A stretch of 64,000 bases of DNA from Arenimonas metalli CF5-1 (GTDB lineage: Bacteria; Pseudomonadota; Gammaproteobacteria; Xanthomonadales; Xanthomonadaceae). Location: positions 34,667-98,666 of the forward strand of contig NZ_AVCK01000015.1 in assembly GCF_000747155.1 (NCBI RefSeq), in the 5' to 3' direction. Below are positions 42,603 through 50,771 of the stretch, piece by piece (the first letter of the stretch is position 1; the number at the start of each line of letters is the position of its first letter). The notes under the pieces were generated by a model that saw nothing but the letters and a program-made list of their open reading frames with translations, had not been told where the DNA came from and made no database searches. A program made the translations under genes and the position numbers.

Positions 42603-42636
42603 CTAACCCCAGCCCCCCCAGTCCACGACGGCCCGC
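42578..42636 (+). promoter_or_regulatory. Predicted antiterminator helix of the asnB attenuator
   Basis: GCGGGTCG (42578-42585) can pair continuously with CGGCCCGC (42629-42636) for 8 bp with one G-U, plus two more pairs beyond a mismatch (42587-42588 with 42626-42627). This uses the left arm of the terminator, so the two structures exclude each other. A ribosome stalled on the Asn codons (42540-42566) leaves 42578-42585 free. A ribosome at the stop codon (42600) covers or displaces it. A third segment, CGACCCG (42514-42520), can pair with 42579-42585 when translation does not start. Confidence 0.75.
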
Positions 42637-42658
42637 ACTGACGAAGTGCGGGCCGTTT
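42628..42658 (+). terminator. asnB attenuator terminator
   Basis: ACGGCCCGCACT (42628-42639) pairs with AGTGCGGGCCGT (42645-42656), a perfect 12-bp GC-rich stem with loop GACGA. It is followed by TTCCGTTT (42657-42664), a modest U-rich tract. It lies between the leader stop codon and the asnB start at 42697, so it would stop transcription before asnB. Confidence 0.85.
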
Positions 42659-42696
42659 CCGTTTGCGTCGCCAAAAACCAACCAGGAGCCCGTCCC

Positions 42697-44367
42697 ATGT
42701 GTTCGATACTCGGTGTGTTCGACCTGCGCCCCGGCGCCGACCTGCGTCATCTGCGGCCGCTGGCGCTGTCCCTGTCCGCGCGCCAGCGCCACCGCGGTCC
42801 CGACTGGTCCGGCGTGTTCGCCGAGCCGCGCTGCCTGCTGGTGCACGAGCGCCTGGCCATCGTCGACCCGGCCGGCGGCGCCCAGCCCTTGCGATCGGCC
42901 GATGGCGGGCTGGCCCTGGCGGTGAACGGCGAGATCTACAACCACCGCGAGCTGGCGTGCGGCCTGGCGATGCCCTACGACTTCCAGTCAGGCTCCGACT
43001 GCGAGGTGATCAACGCGCTGTACAGGGAGTCCGGCACCGCGGGCATCGCGCGGCTCAACGGCATTTTTGCCTTCGCGCTCTGGGATGCCGACGCCGGGCG
43101 CGTCGTCGTGGCGCGCGACCCGATGGGCGTCTGCCCGCTGTACTGGGGCCACGACGGCGACGGCCGGCTGTGGGTGGCGTCGGAGATGAAGGCGCTTGCG
43201 CGGCATTGCGCGGACGTCGCGGTGTTCCCGCCGGGGCACGTGTTCGACAGCGCCACCGGCGCGCTGGTCCGCTTCCACGCGCGGGCGTGGCGCGACCACG
43301 ACGCCACCCTGGGCGCCACCGTGGCGCCGGCCGAGCTGCGCGAGGCGCTGGAGCGGGCGGTGCACCGCCAGCTGATGACCGACGTGCCCTACGGCGTGCT
43401 GCTCAGCGGCGGCCTGGATTCCTCGCTGGTGGCGGCCTGCGCGGCGCGCTTCGCGCGGCGGCGGGTCGAGGACGACGACCGCGCCGAGGCCTGGTACCCG
43501 CGCCTGCACTCGTTCGCGATCGGCCTGCCGGGCTCGCCCGACCTGGCGGCCGCCGAGATCGCGGCGCGGGCGCTGGGCACGGTGCACCACGGTTTCACCT
43601 ACACGCTGCAGGAAGGCCTGGACGCGGTGCCGGAGGTGATCCGCCACGTCGAGACCTATGACGTGACCACGATCCGCGCCGCCACCCCGATGTACCTGCT
43701 GGCGCGGCGCATCCGGGCGATGGGCGTGAAGATGGTGCTCAGCGGCGAGGGCGCGGACGAGGTCTTCGGCGGCTACCTCTATTTCCACAAGGCGCCGGAT
43801 GCCCGAAGTTTCCACGAGGAATGCGTGCGCAAGCTCGACGCGCTGCACCTGTTCGACTGCGCGCGCGCCAACAAGGCGATGATGGCCTGGGGCGTGGAGG
43901 CGCGGGTGCCGTTCCTCGACCTGGAATTCCTCGACGTGGCGATGGCGATGGATGCCGCGGCGAAGATGGCCGGCCCCGGGCGCATCGAGAAGGCGGTGCT
44001 GCGCGAGGCCTTCGCGGGCGCGCTGCCGGAGGCCATCCTCTGGCGGCAGAAGGAGCAGTTCAGCGATGGCGTGGGCTATGGCTGGATCGACGGACTGAAG
44101 GCGCATGCCGCGGCCATGGTCGACGACGCGCGCCTGGCCGCGGCGTCGGCGCGCTTCCCGGTGAATCCGCCGCAAACCCACGAGGCCTGCTGGTACCGCG
44201 AACTGTTCGAGCGCGAGTTCCCCGGCGAGGCCTGCGCGCGCACGGTGCCGGGCGGCAAGTCGATCGCCTGTTCGTCGCCGGCGGCGATCGCCTGGGACCC
44301 GGCCTTCGCCGCCGCCGCCGATCCGTCCGGCCGCGCGGTGGCGGGGGTGCACCGCGCCGCGGTCTGA
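42697..44367 (+). CDS. asnB: Asparagine synthetase B, glutamine-hydrolysing
   Basis: A 556-aa enzyme making Asn from Asp, Gln and ATP. The N-terminal class II glutaminase starts Met-Cys (MCSILGVFDLRP), so the Cys nucleophile becomes N-terminal, with LVHERLAIVDPAGGAQPL, VNGEIYNHRELA and GSDCEVI. The synthetase domain has the PP-loop SGGLDSS (residues 237-243), VLSGEGADEVFGGYLYF and VEARVPFLDLEF. The full length matches E. coli AsnB (554 aa). The ATG at 42697 is preceded by AGGAGCC. Regulation is probably by the upstream Asn attenuator. Confidence 0.97.
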   Translation: MCSILGVFDLRPGADLRHLRPLALSLSARQRHRGPDWSGVFAEPRCLLVHERLAIVDPAGGAQPLRSADGGLALAVNGEIYNHRELACGLAMPYDFQSGSDCEVINALYRESGTAGIARLNGIFAFALWDADAGRVVVARDPMGVCPLYWGHDGDGRLWVASEMKALARHCADVAVFPPGHVFDSATGALVRFHARAWRDHDATLGATVAPAELREALERAVHRQLMTDVPYGVLLSGGLDSSLVAACAARFARRRVEDDDRAEAWYPRLHSFAIGLPGSPDLAAAEIAARALGTVHHGFTYTLQEGLDAVPEVIRHVETYDVTTIRAATPMYLLARRIRAMGVKMVLSGEGADEVFGGYLYFHKAPDARSFHEECVRKLDALHLFDCARANKAMMAWGVEARVPFLDLEFLDVAMAMDAAAKMAGPGRIEKAVLREAFAGALPEAILWRQKEQFSDGVGYGWIDGLKAHAAAMVDDARLAAASARFPVNPPQTHEACWYRELFEREFPGEACARTVPGGKSIACSSPAAIAWDPAFAAAADPSGRAVAGVHRAAV

Positions 44368-44388
44368 GGGCCGCGGCGCGGCGCGCGC

Positions 44389-44793
44389 TCAGCGGTTGAT
44401 GATGCGCGGGTCGCAGTCGCGGGTTTCGCCGGTCGCCCGGTTCTGCACGATGACCGAGTACTTCACGTCGGCGGGCCCGCTGTTGCGGTTGAAGATGTTG
44501 ACCACGTGCGCCTCGCCGCCGCCGGCGTGGACCATCTGGTCTGCGCCGTCGCCGTCGAAGCGGACCTCGGCGATGCCCCAGTCGCGCGGATCGGCCAGGC
44601 GCACCTGGATCATCTTGTTGCCGCTGCCGGCATCGGCTTCGACGTTGCCGGCACCGTCGCTGCCGCCGGAGAACGCGCAGGTCTCGGGGTCGAGTTCGAC
44701 CTTGAAGTCGGGGCCGCCCTGGGCGGCGGCAAGCGCGGGCAGCGACAGCAGCCCGGCGAACAGCAGGCACGGAACCAGTTCAGAACGTCGCAT
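44389..44793 (-). CDS. Unrecognised secreted 134-aa protein
   Basis: The family is not recognised. A signal peptide is clear (RRSELVPCLLFAGLLSLPALAAAQG, cleavage likely after AAA). The mature part is acidic and glycine-rich with two Cys (ETCAFSGG and TRDCDP near the end), suggesting a disulfide-linked beta domain. The start overlaps the stop of the TIR-TPR gene by 14 bp, so the two are translationally coupled. GAGGA lies 7 nt before the ATG. Confidence 0.8.
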   Translation of the reverse strand: MRRSELVPCLLFAGLLSLPALAAAQGGPDFKVELDPETCAFSGGSDGAGNVEADAGSGNKMIQVRLADPRDWGIAEVRFDGDGADQMVHAGGGEAHVVNIFNRNSGPADVKYSVIVQNRATGETRDCDPRIINR

Positions 44794-46897
44794 GGGAAGG
44801 TCCTCTTGTCGTGTCTTCTTCTGGCCGGAATTTTCCGGTGAGGGTGTAGGCCGGCTCCATTCGGGGGTCGCGGTAGCCGGCCTGGTCGAGCACTCCTTGC
44901 AACGCGGCAAGCTCCGCGGACTGGCCAAGGTTGATGGCCAGCAGCCGCCGGACGGGGTTGAACTCGAAGGTCCGGCGCGCCTGGCGGTCGAGCAGGTCGG
45001 CCGCCCCGGTCCAGGTGGCGCGGGCGGCGGCGTGGTCGCCGCGGGCGGCCTGGACGGTGCCCAGGACCTCGGCCACCCGCGCCAGCTCGACCAGGCGCTG
45101 GGCCGAGTAGTCGGTGTCGGCCACCAGGCCCAGCATGCGCCGATGCGCGTCCCCGGCGGCGATCGAGGCCGCCCCGGTGTCGCCCGTGGCCAGCGCCCGC
45201 AGCGCCTTCAGCCGCAGCGCCTGCGCCAGGTCGAGCACCACGCCGGCATTGGTCGGGTCCTGCGTCGCCAGGCCCGCCAGCCCGGCCACCAGGCCGTCGA
45301 GCGCTTCCGCCTGCGCCGCGGTCCACTGCGCGGGCGCCGCCAGCCCCAGGCGCGTCAGGCCGGCGCGGTGCGCGCTGCGCGACCAGGCGGCGTTCTGCGG
45401 GTCGCGGGCGACCAGGCCGGCGAAGATGGCCTCGCCGCGGGCGATGTGCTCGGCGGCCAGGTCCAGGCGCCCCAGCTCCAGCTGGGCATTGGCCTGGAAG
45501 ATCAGGTTGCGGCCGAGCAGGTCGGTGGCGTGGACGTCGTCGCCGCGCTCGTGCAGCGGCTGCAGCAGGCGCGTGACCTCGGCGAAGCCGCGCTCGCCAC
45601 CCTGCAGGTCGCCGTCGTCGAAGGTGGTCGAGCCGATCCACGACCAGGTTTCCGCCAGCGCGATGGTCAGCGCCGGGTCGCCGGGCGCCCTGGCCAGCTC
45701 CTGCTCGGTGATCTCCCGGCAGAGGCCGAAGTAGGCCAGCGCGGTCTTGGCGTCGCCGCGCGCGCGGGCCAGGCTGCCGAGGTTGGAGTAGGCGTAGGAA
45801 AGCTCGAGGTTGTAGTCGGGGTTGTCCGGCTGGCGGTGGCGCAGCGCGAGGCTGTGGCGCAGGTAGTTGTGCATCGCCTCGTCGGCCTTGTCGAGCTGCC
45901 CGCGCTCCCAGGCCACGTAGCCGACCCAGAACTCGGCCTGGCCGAGTTCGTAGAGGTAGTCGTTGTTGTCCGGCTCGGCCTCGTGCAGTTGGCGGGCCTG
46001 CGACAGCGCCTGTTCGAACGAGGCCAGCGCGGCCTCGAGCTGGCCCTGGTTGAAGCGCACGTCGCCGATCTGCTTGAGCGCGACCGCGCGCGCGAGCAGC
46101 TCCGACGGCGTGCCGCGCTCGCCCAGCGTGGTGAAGTAGCCCATGGCCTCGTCGCCGACCGAATCGAGCAGGTCGAGCTTGCCGATCGGCTCGAGCTTCT
46201 GGCGCAGGTCGCCGAGCATGAAGCCGATCAGCGCCTCGGCCTGCTGCCGGCGCAGCTCCGACTCCTGGCGTGACTTGAACGCGTACACCGCCAGCCCGAC
46301 CGTGACCGCCGCCACCAGCAGCGAGGCCGAGGCCATGCCGGCCCAGAACCGCGCCTGGCGCTGGGCGTCGCGGCGCTTGAGTTCGTCCACGCCGACGTCG
46401 AGCAGGCCGGCGGCGATCCGCAGCATGGCGTTGCGGCGGCCGTCGCCCGCGGGCGTGGCGTCGGCGGCCAGCGGTTCGTGCAGCGCTTCGCCGCGTTCGT
46501 CGCGCAGCATCGCGGCGGGGAAGGCGCACTGCGGCGAATCGGGCCGCGGCTGGCCGGCCACCAGGTAGCAGAAGATCCGATGGCCGCGTCCGGAAGCGCG
46601 GAAGTAGCGGATCTCCTCGTCGACCCAGCGCGACGCCGCCGCCGCCGGCGAGCACACCACCACCAGCGCGTCGGAATCATCGAGCGCGTGCCGGATGGCA
46701 TCGGAGAGATCGTGGGCCGAGGCCAGCTCGTCCCGATCACGGAATACCGGGAAGAGACGCGCGGGGACGCCCGGATGGCTGGCGCGCAGGCTGGCCGGCG
46801 GGCGATAGCCCTCGAGCGCACGCTGGAGCCAGCGGGCCGCCGCTTCGTCGGCGTGGCTGTAGCTGATGAAAGCGCGGTAACGCTTCTCCGTCGCCAT
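44780..46897 (-). CDS. TIR domain - transmembrane - TPR protein
   Basis: A 705-aa three-part protein. The N-terminal TIR domain (about residues 6-115) has YRAFISYSHADEAAARWL, the box-2-like FPVFRDRDELASAHDLSDAI, and SRWVDEEIRYF with Glu94/95 at the position of the NAD-cleaving Glu of enzymatic TIRs. One membrane helix follows (about 186-206), then TPR-like repeats to the end (for example LEAALASFEQALSQARQLHEAEPDN, AYSNLGSLARARGDAKTALAYF). The TIR would be cytoplasmic and the TPR part periplasmic. Partner and role are unknown; NADase activity is possible but unproved. Confidence 0.88.
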   Translation of the reverse strand: MATEKRYRAFISYSHADEAAARWLQRALEGYRPPASLRASHPGVPARLFPVFRDRDELASAHDLSDAIRHALDDSDALVVVCSPAAAASRWVDEEIRYFRASGRGHRIFCYLVAGQPRPDSPQCAFPAAMLRDERGEALHEPLAADATPAGDGRRNAMLRIAAGLLDVGVDELKRRDAQRQARFWAGMASASLLVAAVTVGLAVYAFKSRQESELRRQQAEALIGFMLGDLRQKLEPIGKLDLLDSVGDEAMGYFTTLGERGTPSELLARAVALKQIGDVRFNQGQLEAALASFEQALSQARQLHEAEPDNNDYLYELGQAEFWVGYVAWERGQLDKADEAMHNYLRHSLALRHRQPDNPDYNLELSYAYSNLGSLARARGDAKTALAYFGLCREITEQELARAPGDPALTIALAETWSWIGSTTFDDGDLQGGERGFAEVTRLLQPLHERGDDVHATDLLGRNLIFQANAQLELGRLDLAAEHIARGEAIFAGLVARDPQNAAWSRSAHRAGLTRLGLAAPAQWTAAQAEALDGLVAGLAGLATQDPTNAGVVLDLAQALRLKALRALATGDTGAASIAAGDAHRRMLGLVADTDYSAQRLVELARVAEVLGTVQAARGDHAAARATWTGAADLLDRQARRTFEFNPVRRLLAINLGQSAELAALQGVLDQAGYRDPRMEPAYTLTGKFRPEEDTTRGPSHATF

Positions 46898-47029
46898 GCG
46901 GTCCCCACCCCTGGCACACGACTCGGCCGGCGCAGGCGGTGGACCGCCCGGCGCCGGGCTCGCGCAATCCTACGCCATCAGGCGATGGCGCCGGTGAGGG
47001 TGGGGAGGCGCGGGGTTCGCGCCGTGGGC

Positions 47030-47215
47030 TCAGCAGCGGCCGTAGCGGTCGCCGTGGTTGAGGTGGCCCTGGGCGGCGCTGGCCGGCAGTTCCATGGTCT
47101 TCTTGCCCTTGTGGCAAAGCAGGACGGTGTCGCCGCCACGATAAGGCTGGCCCGGCGAAATGGTGCCGCAGGCGGACAGGGCGAGGACGGACAGGGCGAT
47201 GGCGAGCAGCTTCAT
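47030..47215 (-). CDS. Small lipoprotein
   Basis: A 61-aa lipoprotein: a signal sequence MKLLAIALSVLALSAC with lipobox LSAC, leaving a mature peptide of about 46 residues. It contains VLLCHKGKKTMELPASAAQGHLNHGDRYGRC, a pattern of a Cys, a basic turn and GHLNHGD..G.C seen in several short uncharacterised proteobacterial proteins. The two remaining Cys could form a disulfide. The function is unknown. The start ATG has AGGTTCCCC upstream. Confidence 0.8.
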   Translation of the reverse strand: MKLLAIALSVLALSACGTISPGQPYRGGDTVLLCHKGKKTMELPASAAQGHLNHGDRYGRC

Positions 47216-47296
47216 GGGGAACCTCGTGGTGGGCCGGGGGGCGTGGCCAAGCTAGGCGCTGGCGAGCGGCGATGCAAGCGGCGATGTCCGGCGGGT

Positions 47297-47563
47297 TCAC
47301 TCCCGGTCGGTGCGCCGCGGGACCCAGAGCGAGCCCAGGACGATCAGAAGTCCCGTGCCGGCGACGCAGCCGGCGTAGAACCGGGCCCGCGACCTAGACA
47401 CCTTTTCCCGGGTGAAACCCGTCTGGCCGGCTTCGCGGTAGAAGGCGGGGCCATGGGTCACGACCAGTGAGGCCGGGAACATGGCCGCCCCGGCTCCGGC
47501 AACCACCAGCGCCAGTCCAAGGAGCAAACCGGCCTTGTGGGCGTGGCGAAGGCTCAGGCGCAC
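47297..47563 (-). CDS. Small two-helix membrane protein, unrecognised
   Basis: An 88-aa protein with two hydrophobic helices (about residues 11-30, AGLLLGLALVVAGAGAAMF, and 63-80, FYAGCVAGTGLLIVLGSLW), separated by a charged loop, and ending in RRTDRE. The start would be GTG. There is no recognised family. It sits between the small lipoprotein and the DUF1456 gene on the same strand. Confidence 0.6.
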   Translation of the reverse strand: MRLSLRHAHKAGLLLGLALVVAGAGAAMFPASLVVTHGPAFYREAGQTGFTREKVSRSRARFYAGCVAGTGLLIVLGSLWVPRRTDRE

Positions 47564-47576
47564 GCCGGCGACCGCC

Positions 47577-48047
47577 TCAGACCCCGCGGCTGCGCATCGC
47601 CAGCCCCTTGAGGAAGTTGCGCAGCAGCTGGTCGCCGCAGGCGCGGTAGTTCTTGTGCCCGGGCTGGCGGAAGAAAGCCGAGAGCTCGGGCTTGGACACC
47701 GGGTGGCCGGCGTCGGCGAAGGCCTGGTGCATGTCGCCGTCCTTGAGCTCGAAGGCGACCCGCAGCTTCTTGAGCACCAGGTTGTTGGTGATGCGTTTCT
47801 CCACCGGCCGCGGCGGACGCGTCGGGTCGACGCCGCGGTAGTGGATCACCAGGCCGTCGAGGACATGCGCCAGCACCTCGTCGGGGCATTCCTCGAAGCC
47901 GTCCTCGCCCTCGCGCTTGAGGTAAGCAGCGACGTCGTCGCGCACCAGGTCGAAGCCGGGGTCGGCCAGCTTCGCGAGCTCGATGAGGGTGGCGTCGGCG
48001 AGATCGAGCATGAAGCGCACGCTGCGCAGGACGTCGTTGTTGATCAT
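47577..48047 (-). CDS. yehS: DUF1456 family protein (YehS-like)
   Basis: A 156-aa protein with the duplicated DUF1456 repeat. The first copy is MINNDVLRSVRFMLDLADATLIELAKLA and the second is ITNNLVLKKLRVAFELKDGDMHQAF, followed by GHPVSKPELSAFFRQPGHKNYRACGDQLLRNFLKGL, the family ending. No enzymatic activity is known. It is 61 bp downstream of the MAPEG gene. Confidence 0.94.
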   Translation of the reverse strand: MINNDVLRSVRFMLDLADATLIELAKLADPGFDLVRDDVAAYLKREGEDGFEECPDEVLAHVLDGLVIHYRGVDPTRPPRPVEKRITNNLVLKKLRVAFELKDGDMHQAFADAGHPVSKPELSAFFRQPGHKNYRACGDQLLRNFLKGLAMRSRGV

Positions 48048-48108
48048 CGGGGTTCCGGGCGGGGCGCCGGGGCCGGCGGGGTGCGCAGGATAGCAGCCGG
48101 ACCCGGGC

Positions 48109-48519
48109 TCAGGCCGCGGCCAGCAGGCCCCAGGCCCAAACGACGCCGATCACCATCTGCACCGCGAAGAAGGTGAAGCGCAGCGTGATCGCCGTGGCCG
48201 ACACCGAGGCCAGGTGGATGAGCGACTGCAGCCCGCGCGCAGCGAGGAAGACGTAGGCCAGCGGATCGGTGACCGCGGTGTTCCCGCTCACCAGCGCCAC
48301 CAGCATCAAGCCGCCGAAGACCGGCAGGCCTTCGAGGCAGTTGGCGTGCGCGCGCGCCAGCCGCTGCATGAACGGCGACAGCCCGGCGTTGTCGGGCGTG
48401 AACCCGGTCGGCGCCACCTCGCGGGTGAGCACCAGCTTCGAGCGGATGGCCTCCATCAGCACCAGCAGCAGGAGGGTCCAGGCGATGAAGGCGGTGAGGG
48501 CGAACAGGGTCGGGTTCAT
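48109..48519 (-). CDS. MAPEG family membrane protein
   Basis: A 136-aa membrane protein with about four helices (residues 4-26, 60-85, 85-105, 112-134). The MAPEG pattern is visible in RLARAHANCLEGLPVFGGLML (AHxNxxE-like) and the long C-terminal helix. MAPEG members include glutathione S-transferase-like and other eicosanoid-metabolism relatives, but bacterial ones are mostly of unknown function. The ATG overlaps the upstream gene's stop (ATGA). Confidence 0.88.
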   Translation of the reverse strand: MNPTLFALTAFIAWTLLLLVLMEAIRSKLVLTREVAPTGFTPDNAGLSPFMQRLARAHANCLEGLPVFGGLMLVALVSGNTAVTDPLAYVFLAARGLQSLIHLASVSATAITLRFTFFAVQMVIGVVWAWGLLAAA

Positions 48520-49466
48520 GCGGCGGACTCCTTGATGGCATCGAACTCGGCGATGTGCCGGGCCAGCCGCGCGGCATCGCAGTGCCCGCAAAGCCAGGGC
48601 TTGCGCTTGCCGGTGAGCTGGTGCATCGATTTTCGGTGGCAGGCCTTGCAGGCCATCCACGATACCGGGCCGTGGCTGGCGACGAAGCGGTCGCAGGCGA
48701 TGTCGGGGCGGCGGCCGGCGAGGCGCGCGACTTCCTCCATCGGGAACTGGTTCGAGAGGTCCAGGTGCCTGAGCCTGGGCAGGCGGGCGAGCGACTCGAG
48801 CGAGCCGTCCTCCAGCTGCACGGTGGTCAGCGACAGGCGCTCGAGCGAGGCCAGGCCGGACAGCGGCGCCAGCGTGGCGATCTTCAGCGGCTTGATGCTG
48901 TTCGAATCGCCGCAGAGCGCGAGCGCCTTCAGGCCGTGCATGCCCGCGAGGAAGCGCAGGTCGCCGGCGGCGCGGACGTTGCTGATCTCGAGGTCGACGA
49001 GCGCCGGCAAGTCCGCGAGGGCTTCGAGTCCCTGCGCCGAGGGCCCGCTGCCGAGATGGAAGTGGGTCAGGGTGCGCAGCTGGCGGATCGGTGCGAGCGA
49101 GGTGATCGCGCTCCACCCGATGTGCAGTCCCTCGACCGCGGGCAGGCGGCAAACCGCTTCGAAGGTTTCCTGCGACACCGAGCCGCCGATCCAGGCGATG
49201 CGTACCCGGTCCAGCGTGGGAAAGCGGTCGTACCAGCGCCGCGCCAGCCTGCGACGCTCGGCAGCGCCCAGGTTCATGTGGGTGAAGTTGACGCAGAGGC
49301 GCTCGCCGCCCGCGTAGTCGTCCGGGTCGTGCGTGCCCTTGGGCGGGAAGTCGAGCGTGGGCCGGTAGAACCAATAGCCGTCGCCGGGCTCGAAGATCTC
49401 GCCGCGTGGCTTCGCTTCCGCCGGCGTCGGCCTGAGCAGGCCGGCGAGGATGTCCTTGATGTCCAT
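48516..49466 (-). CDS. Leucine-rich-repeat-like protein with C-terminal Cys cluster
   Basis: A 316-aa protein. The middle (about residues 95-265) holds LRR-like units of about 22-24 residues, for example LPALVDLEISNVRAAGDLRFL, LKALALCGDSNSIKPLKIATL, LASLERLSLTTVQLEDGSLESL and LPRLRHLDLSNQ. The C-terminus has a putative zinc-binding cluster, ACKACHRKSMHQLTGKR then WLCGHCDAARL (CxxC...CxxC). No signal peptide is seen, so it is cytoplasmic. The start is the ATG giving MDIKDILAGLL. No function assigned. Confidence 0.82.
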   Translation of the reverse strand: MDIKDILAGLLRPTPAEAKPRGEIFEPGDGYWFYRPTLDFPPKGTHDPDDYAGGERLCVNFTHMNLGAAERRRLARRWYDRFPTLDRVRIAWIGGSVSQETFEAVCRLPAVEGLHIGWSAITSLAPIRQLRTLTHFHLGSGPSAQGLEALADLPALVDLEISNVRAAGDLRFLAGMHGLKALALCGDSNSIKPLKIATLAPLSGLASLERLSLTTVQLEDGSLESLARLPRLRHLDLSNQFPMEEVARLAGRRPDIACDRFVASHGPVSWMACKACHRKSMHQLTGKRKPWLCGHCDAARLARHIAEFDAIKESAA

Positions 49467-49486
49467 CGCTTGCGCTGCCCCGTCGC

Positions 49487-50575
49487 TCAGCGGGTGGCCT
49501 TCGCGGCCTCGCCCTGCACGACCGGGTAGCCCAGGCTCACCCAGCCCTGGATGCCCTCCCAGAGCACGGCGGTGTTCTGCACGCCGGCCTCGCGAAGCCG
49601 CCGCACCACCGATTCGGCGGCGGCGCGCGGGCATTCGCAGTACGCCACGATCCAGGTGCCGTCGGTGGGCAGGTTCGCCATCACCTCCTCGCGGCTGGCG
49701 TAGTAGGGGCCCGGCACGGCGCCCTCGATGTGGGCGCGCTCCCACATCGAGGTCACGCGGGTGTCGAGCAGCACCATGCGCTTGCGCGCCTTGAGCTCGC
49801 GGTCGAGTTCGGCGGCGCTGACGTACATCCCGTCGGTGAGGGTGAACGAGGGTGCGGCCGCGTCCGGGTTGATCACGTAGGCATCGAGCGGCGGCGGGGT
49901 GTGGCGCTTGGGCTCGGGTACTTCCCAGCCGGCGCTGCGGCTGCGCAGGAAGGCGGTGACGCCGTCGATCTGCGCGGGGCTGAGCACGTCCTTGAACGCG
50001 ACCATCGGCGTGCCCTCGCGGCCATTCTCGATGGCGTAGCGAAGGAACCCGTCGGGTGTCAGCGCGAGCATCGTGGCGTTGCCCAGCGCCGTGCCGGTGC
50101 CGCCTTCGCCCTGCGCGCCGTGGCAGCTGGCGCAGTGCTGGGCGTAAACCCCGGCGCCGAGCGCGATGTCGCCTTCGACGCGATCGGCGACCGGGATCGG
50201 ATCGGCGGGTGCCATGGTCAGCAGCCAGAAGGCGAGTTCGCGGATCTCCTGGCGCGTCAGCGGGCCGCCCATCTCGACGTGGTAGGCGCCCATCGGCGTG
50301 CCGGGGCGGCCGTAGGCGATGGCTTCGCCGATCACGACCGGGGTGCCGGTGGCGATCAGCGACGCGGACTTCAGCGAAGGCGCGTGGTCGTTGGCGTGGC
50401 CGGCGCGGTCGGGGCCGTGGCAGAGCGCGCAGTATTGCTGGTAGCGCGCGGCGGCGGCCTCGCTTTGTTCCGGCGTGAGCAGGGGCGGTGGGTCCTGCGC
50501 CAGCGCGGGCAGCGGCGCCAGCAGCGCCAGCAGGAGCAGCGCCGCGAAGCAGCGGGCGGGGGCGGTCTGGCGCAT
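49487..50575 (-). CDS. Periplasmic dihaem cytochrome c - rhodanese fusion
   Basis: A 362-aa exported protein: a signal peptide (CFAALLLLALLAPLPALAQD), then two cytochrome c domains with haem motifs CALCH (49-53) and CASCH (148-152), each followed by a likely Met ligand region (GTPMGAYHVEM and GTPMVAFKD). A C-terminal rhodanese domain (about residues 255-355) has active-site Cys313 in AYCECPRAAAESV and the LLDTR strand. It suggests a c-type electron carrier linked to sulfur transfer or thiol chemistry in the periplasm. Adjacent genes give no clear pathway. Confidence 0.9.
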   Translation of the reverse strand: MRQTAPARCFAALLLLALLAPLPALAQDPPPLLTPEQSEAAAARYQQYCALCHGPDRAGHANDHAPSLKSASLIATGTPVVIGEAIAYGRPGTPMGAYHVEMGGPLTRQEIRELAFWLLTMAPADPIPVADRVEGDIALGAGVYAQHCASCHGAQGEGGTGTALGNATMLALTPDGFLRYAIENGREGTPMVAFKDVLSPAQIDGVTAFLRSRSAGWEVPEPKRHTPPPLDAYVINPDAAAPSFTLTDGMYVSAAELDRELKARKRMVLLDTRVTSMWERAHIEGAVPGPYYASREEVMANLPTDGTWIVAYCECPRAAAESVVRRLREAGVQNTAVLWEGIQGWVSLGYPVVQGEAAKATR

Positions 50576-50771
50576 GGGCGGCTCCGGTCGGGACGTGCCG
50601 ACTATAACGCCGGCGCCCGGCGCCACGGGCCGCCAGGAAAGCGGGCCGGGCGGACGGGGCCGACGGCCGCCCGGGGATTGCCCCGCGGCTGCCCGCGAAA
50701 AGCCAGATATCCTTGCCATGCTGCTCCCGTTGGCCACCCCGCGGGGCGTGGCCCTGGACAGGGAGAGCGAC

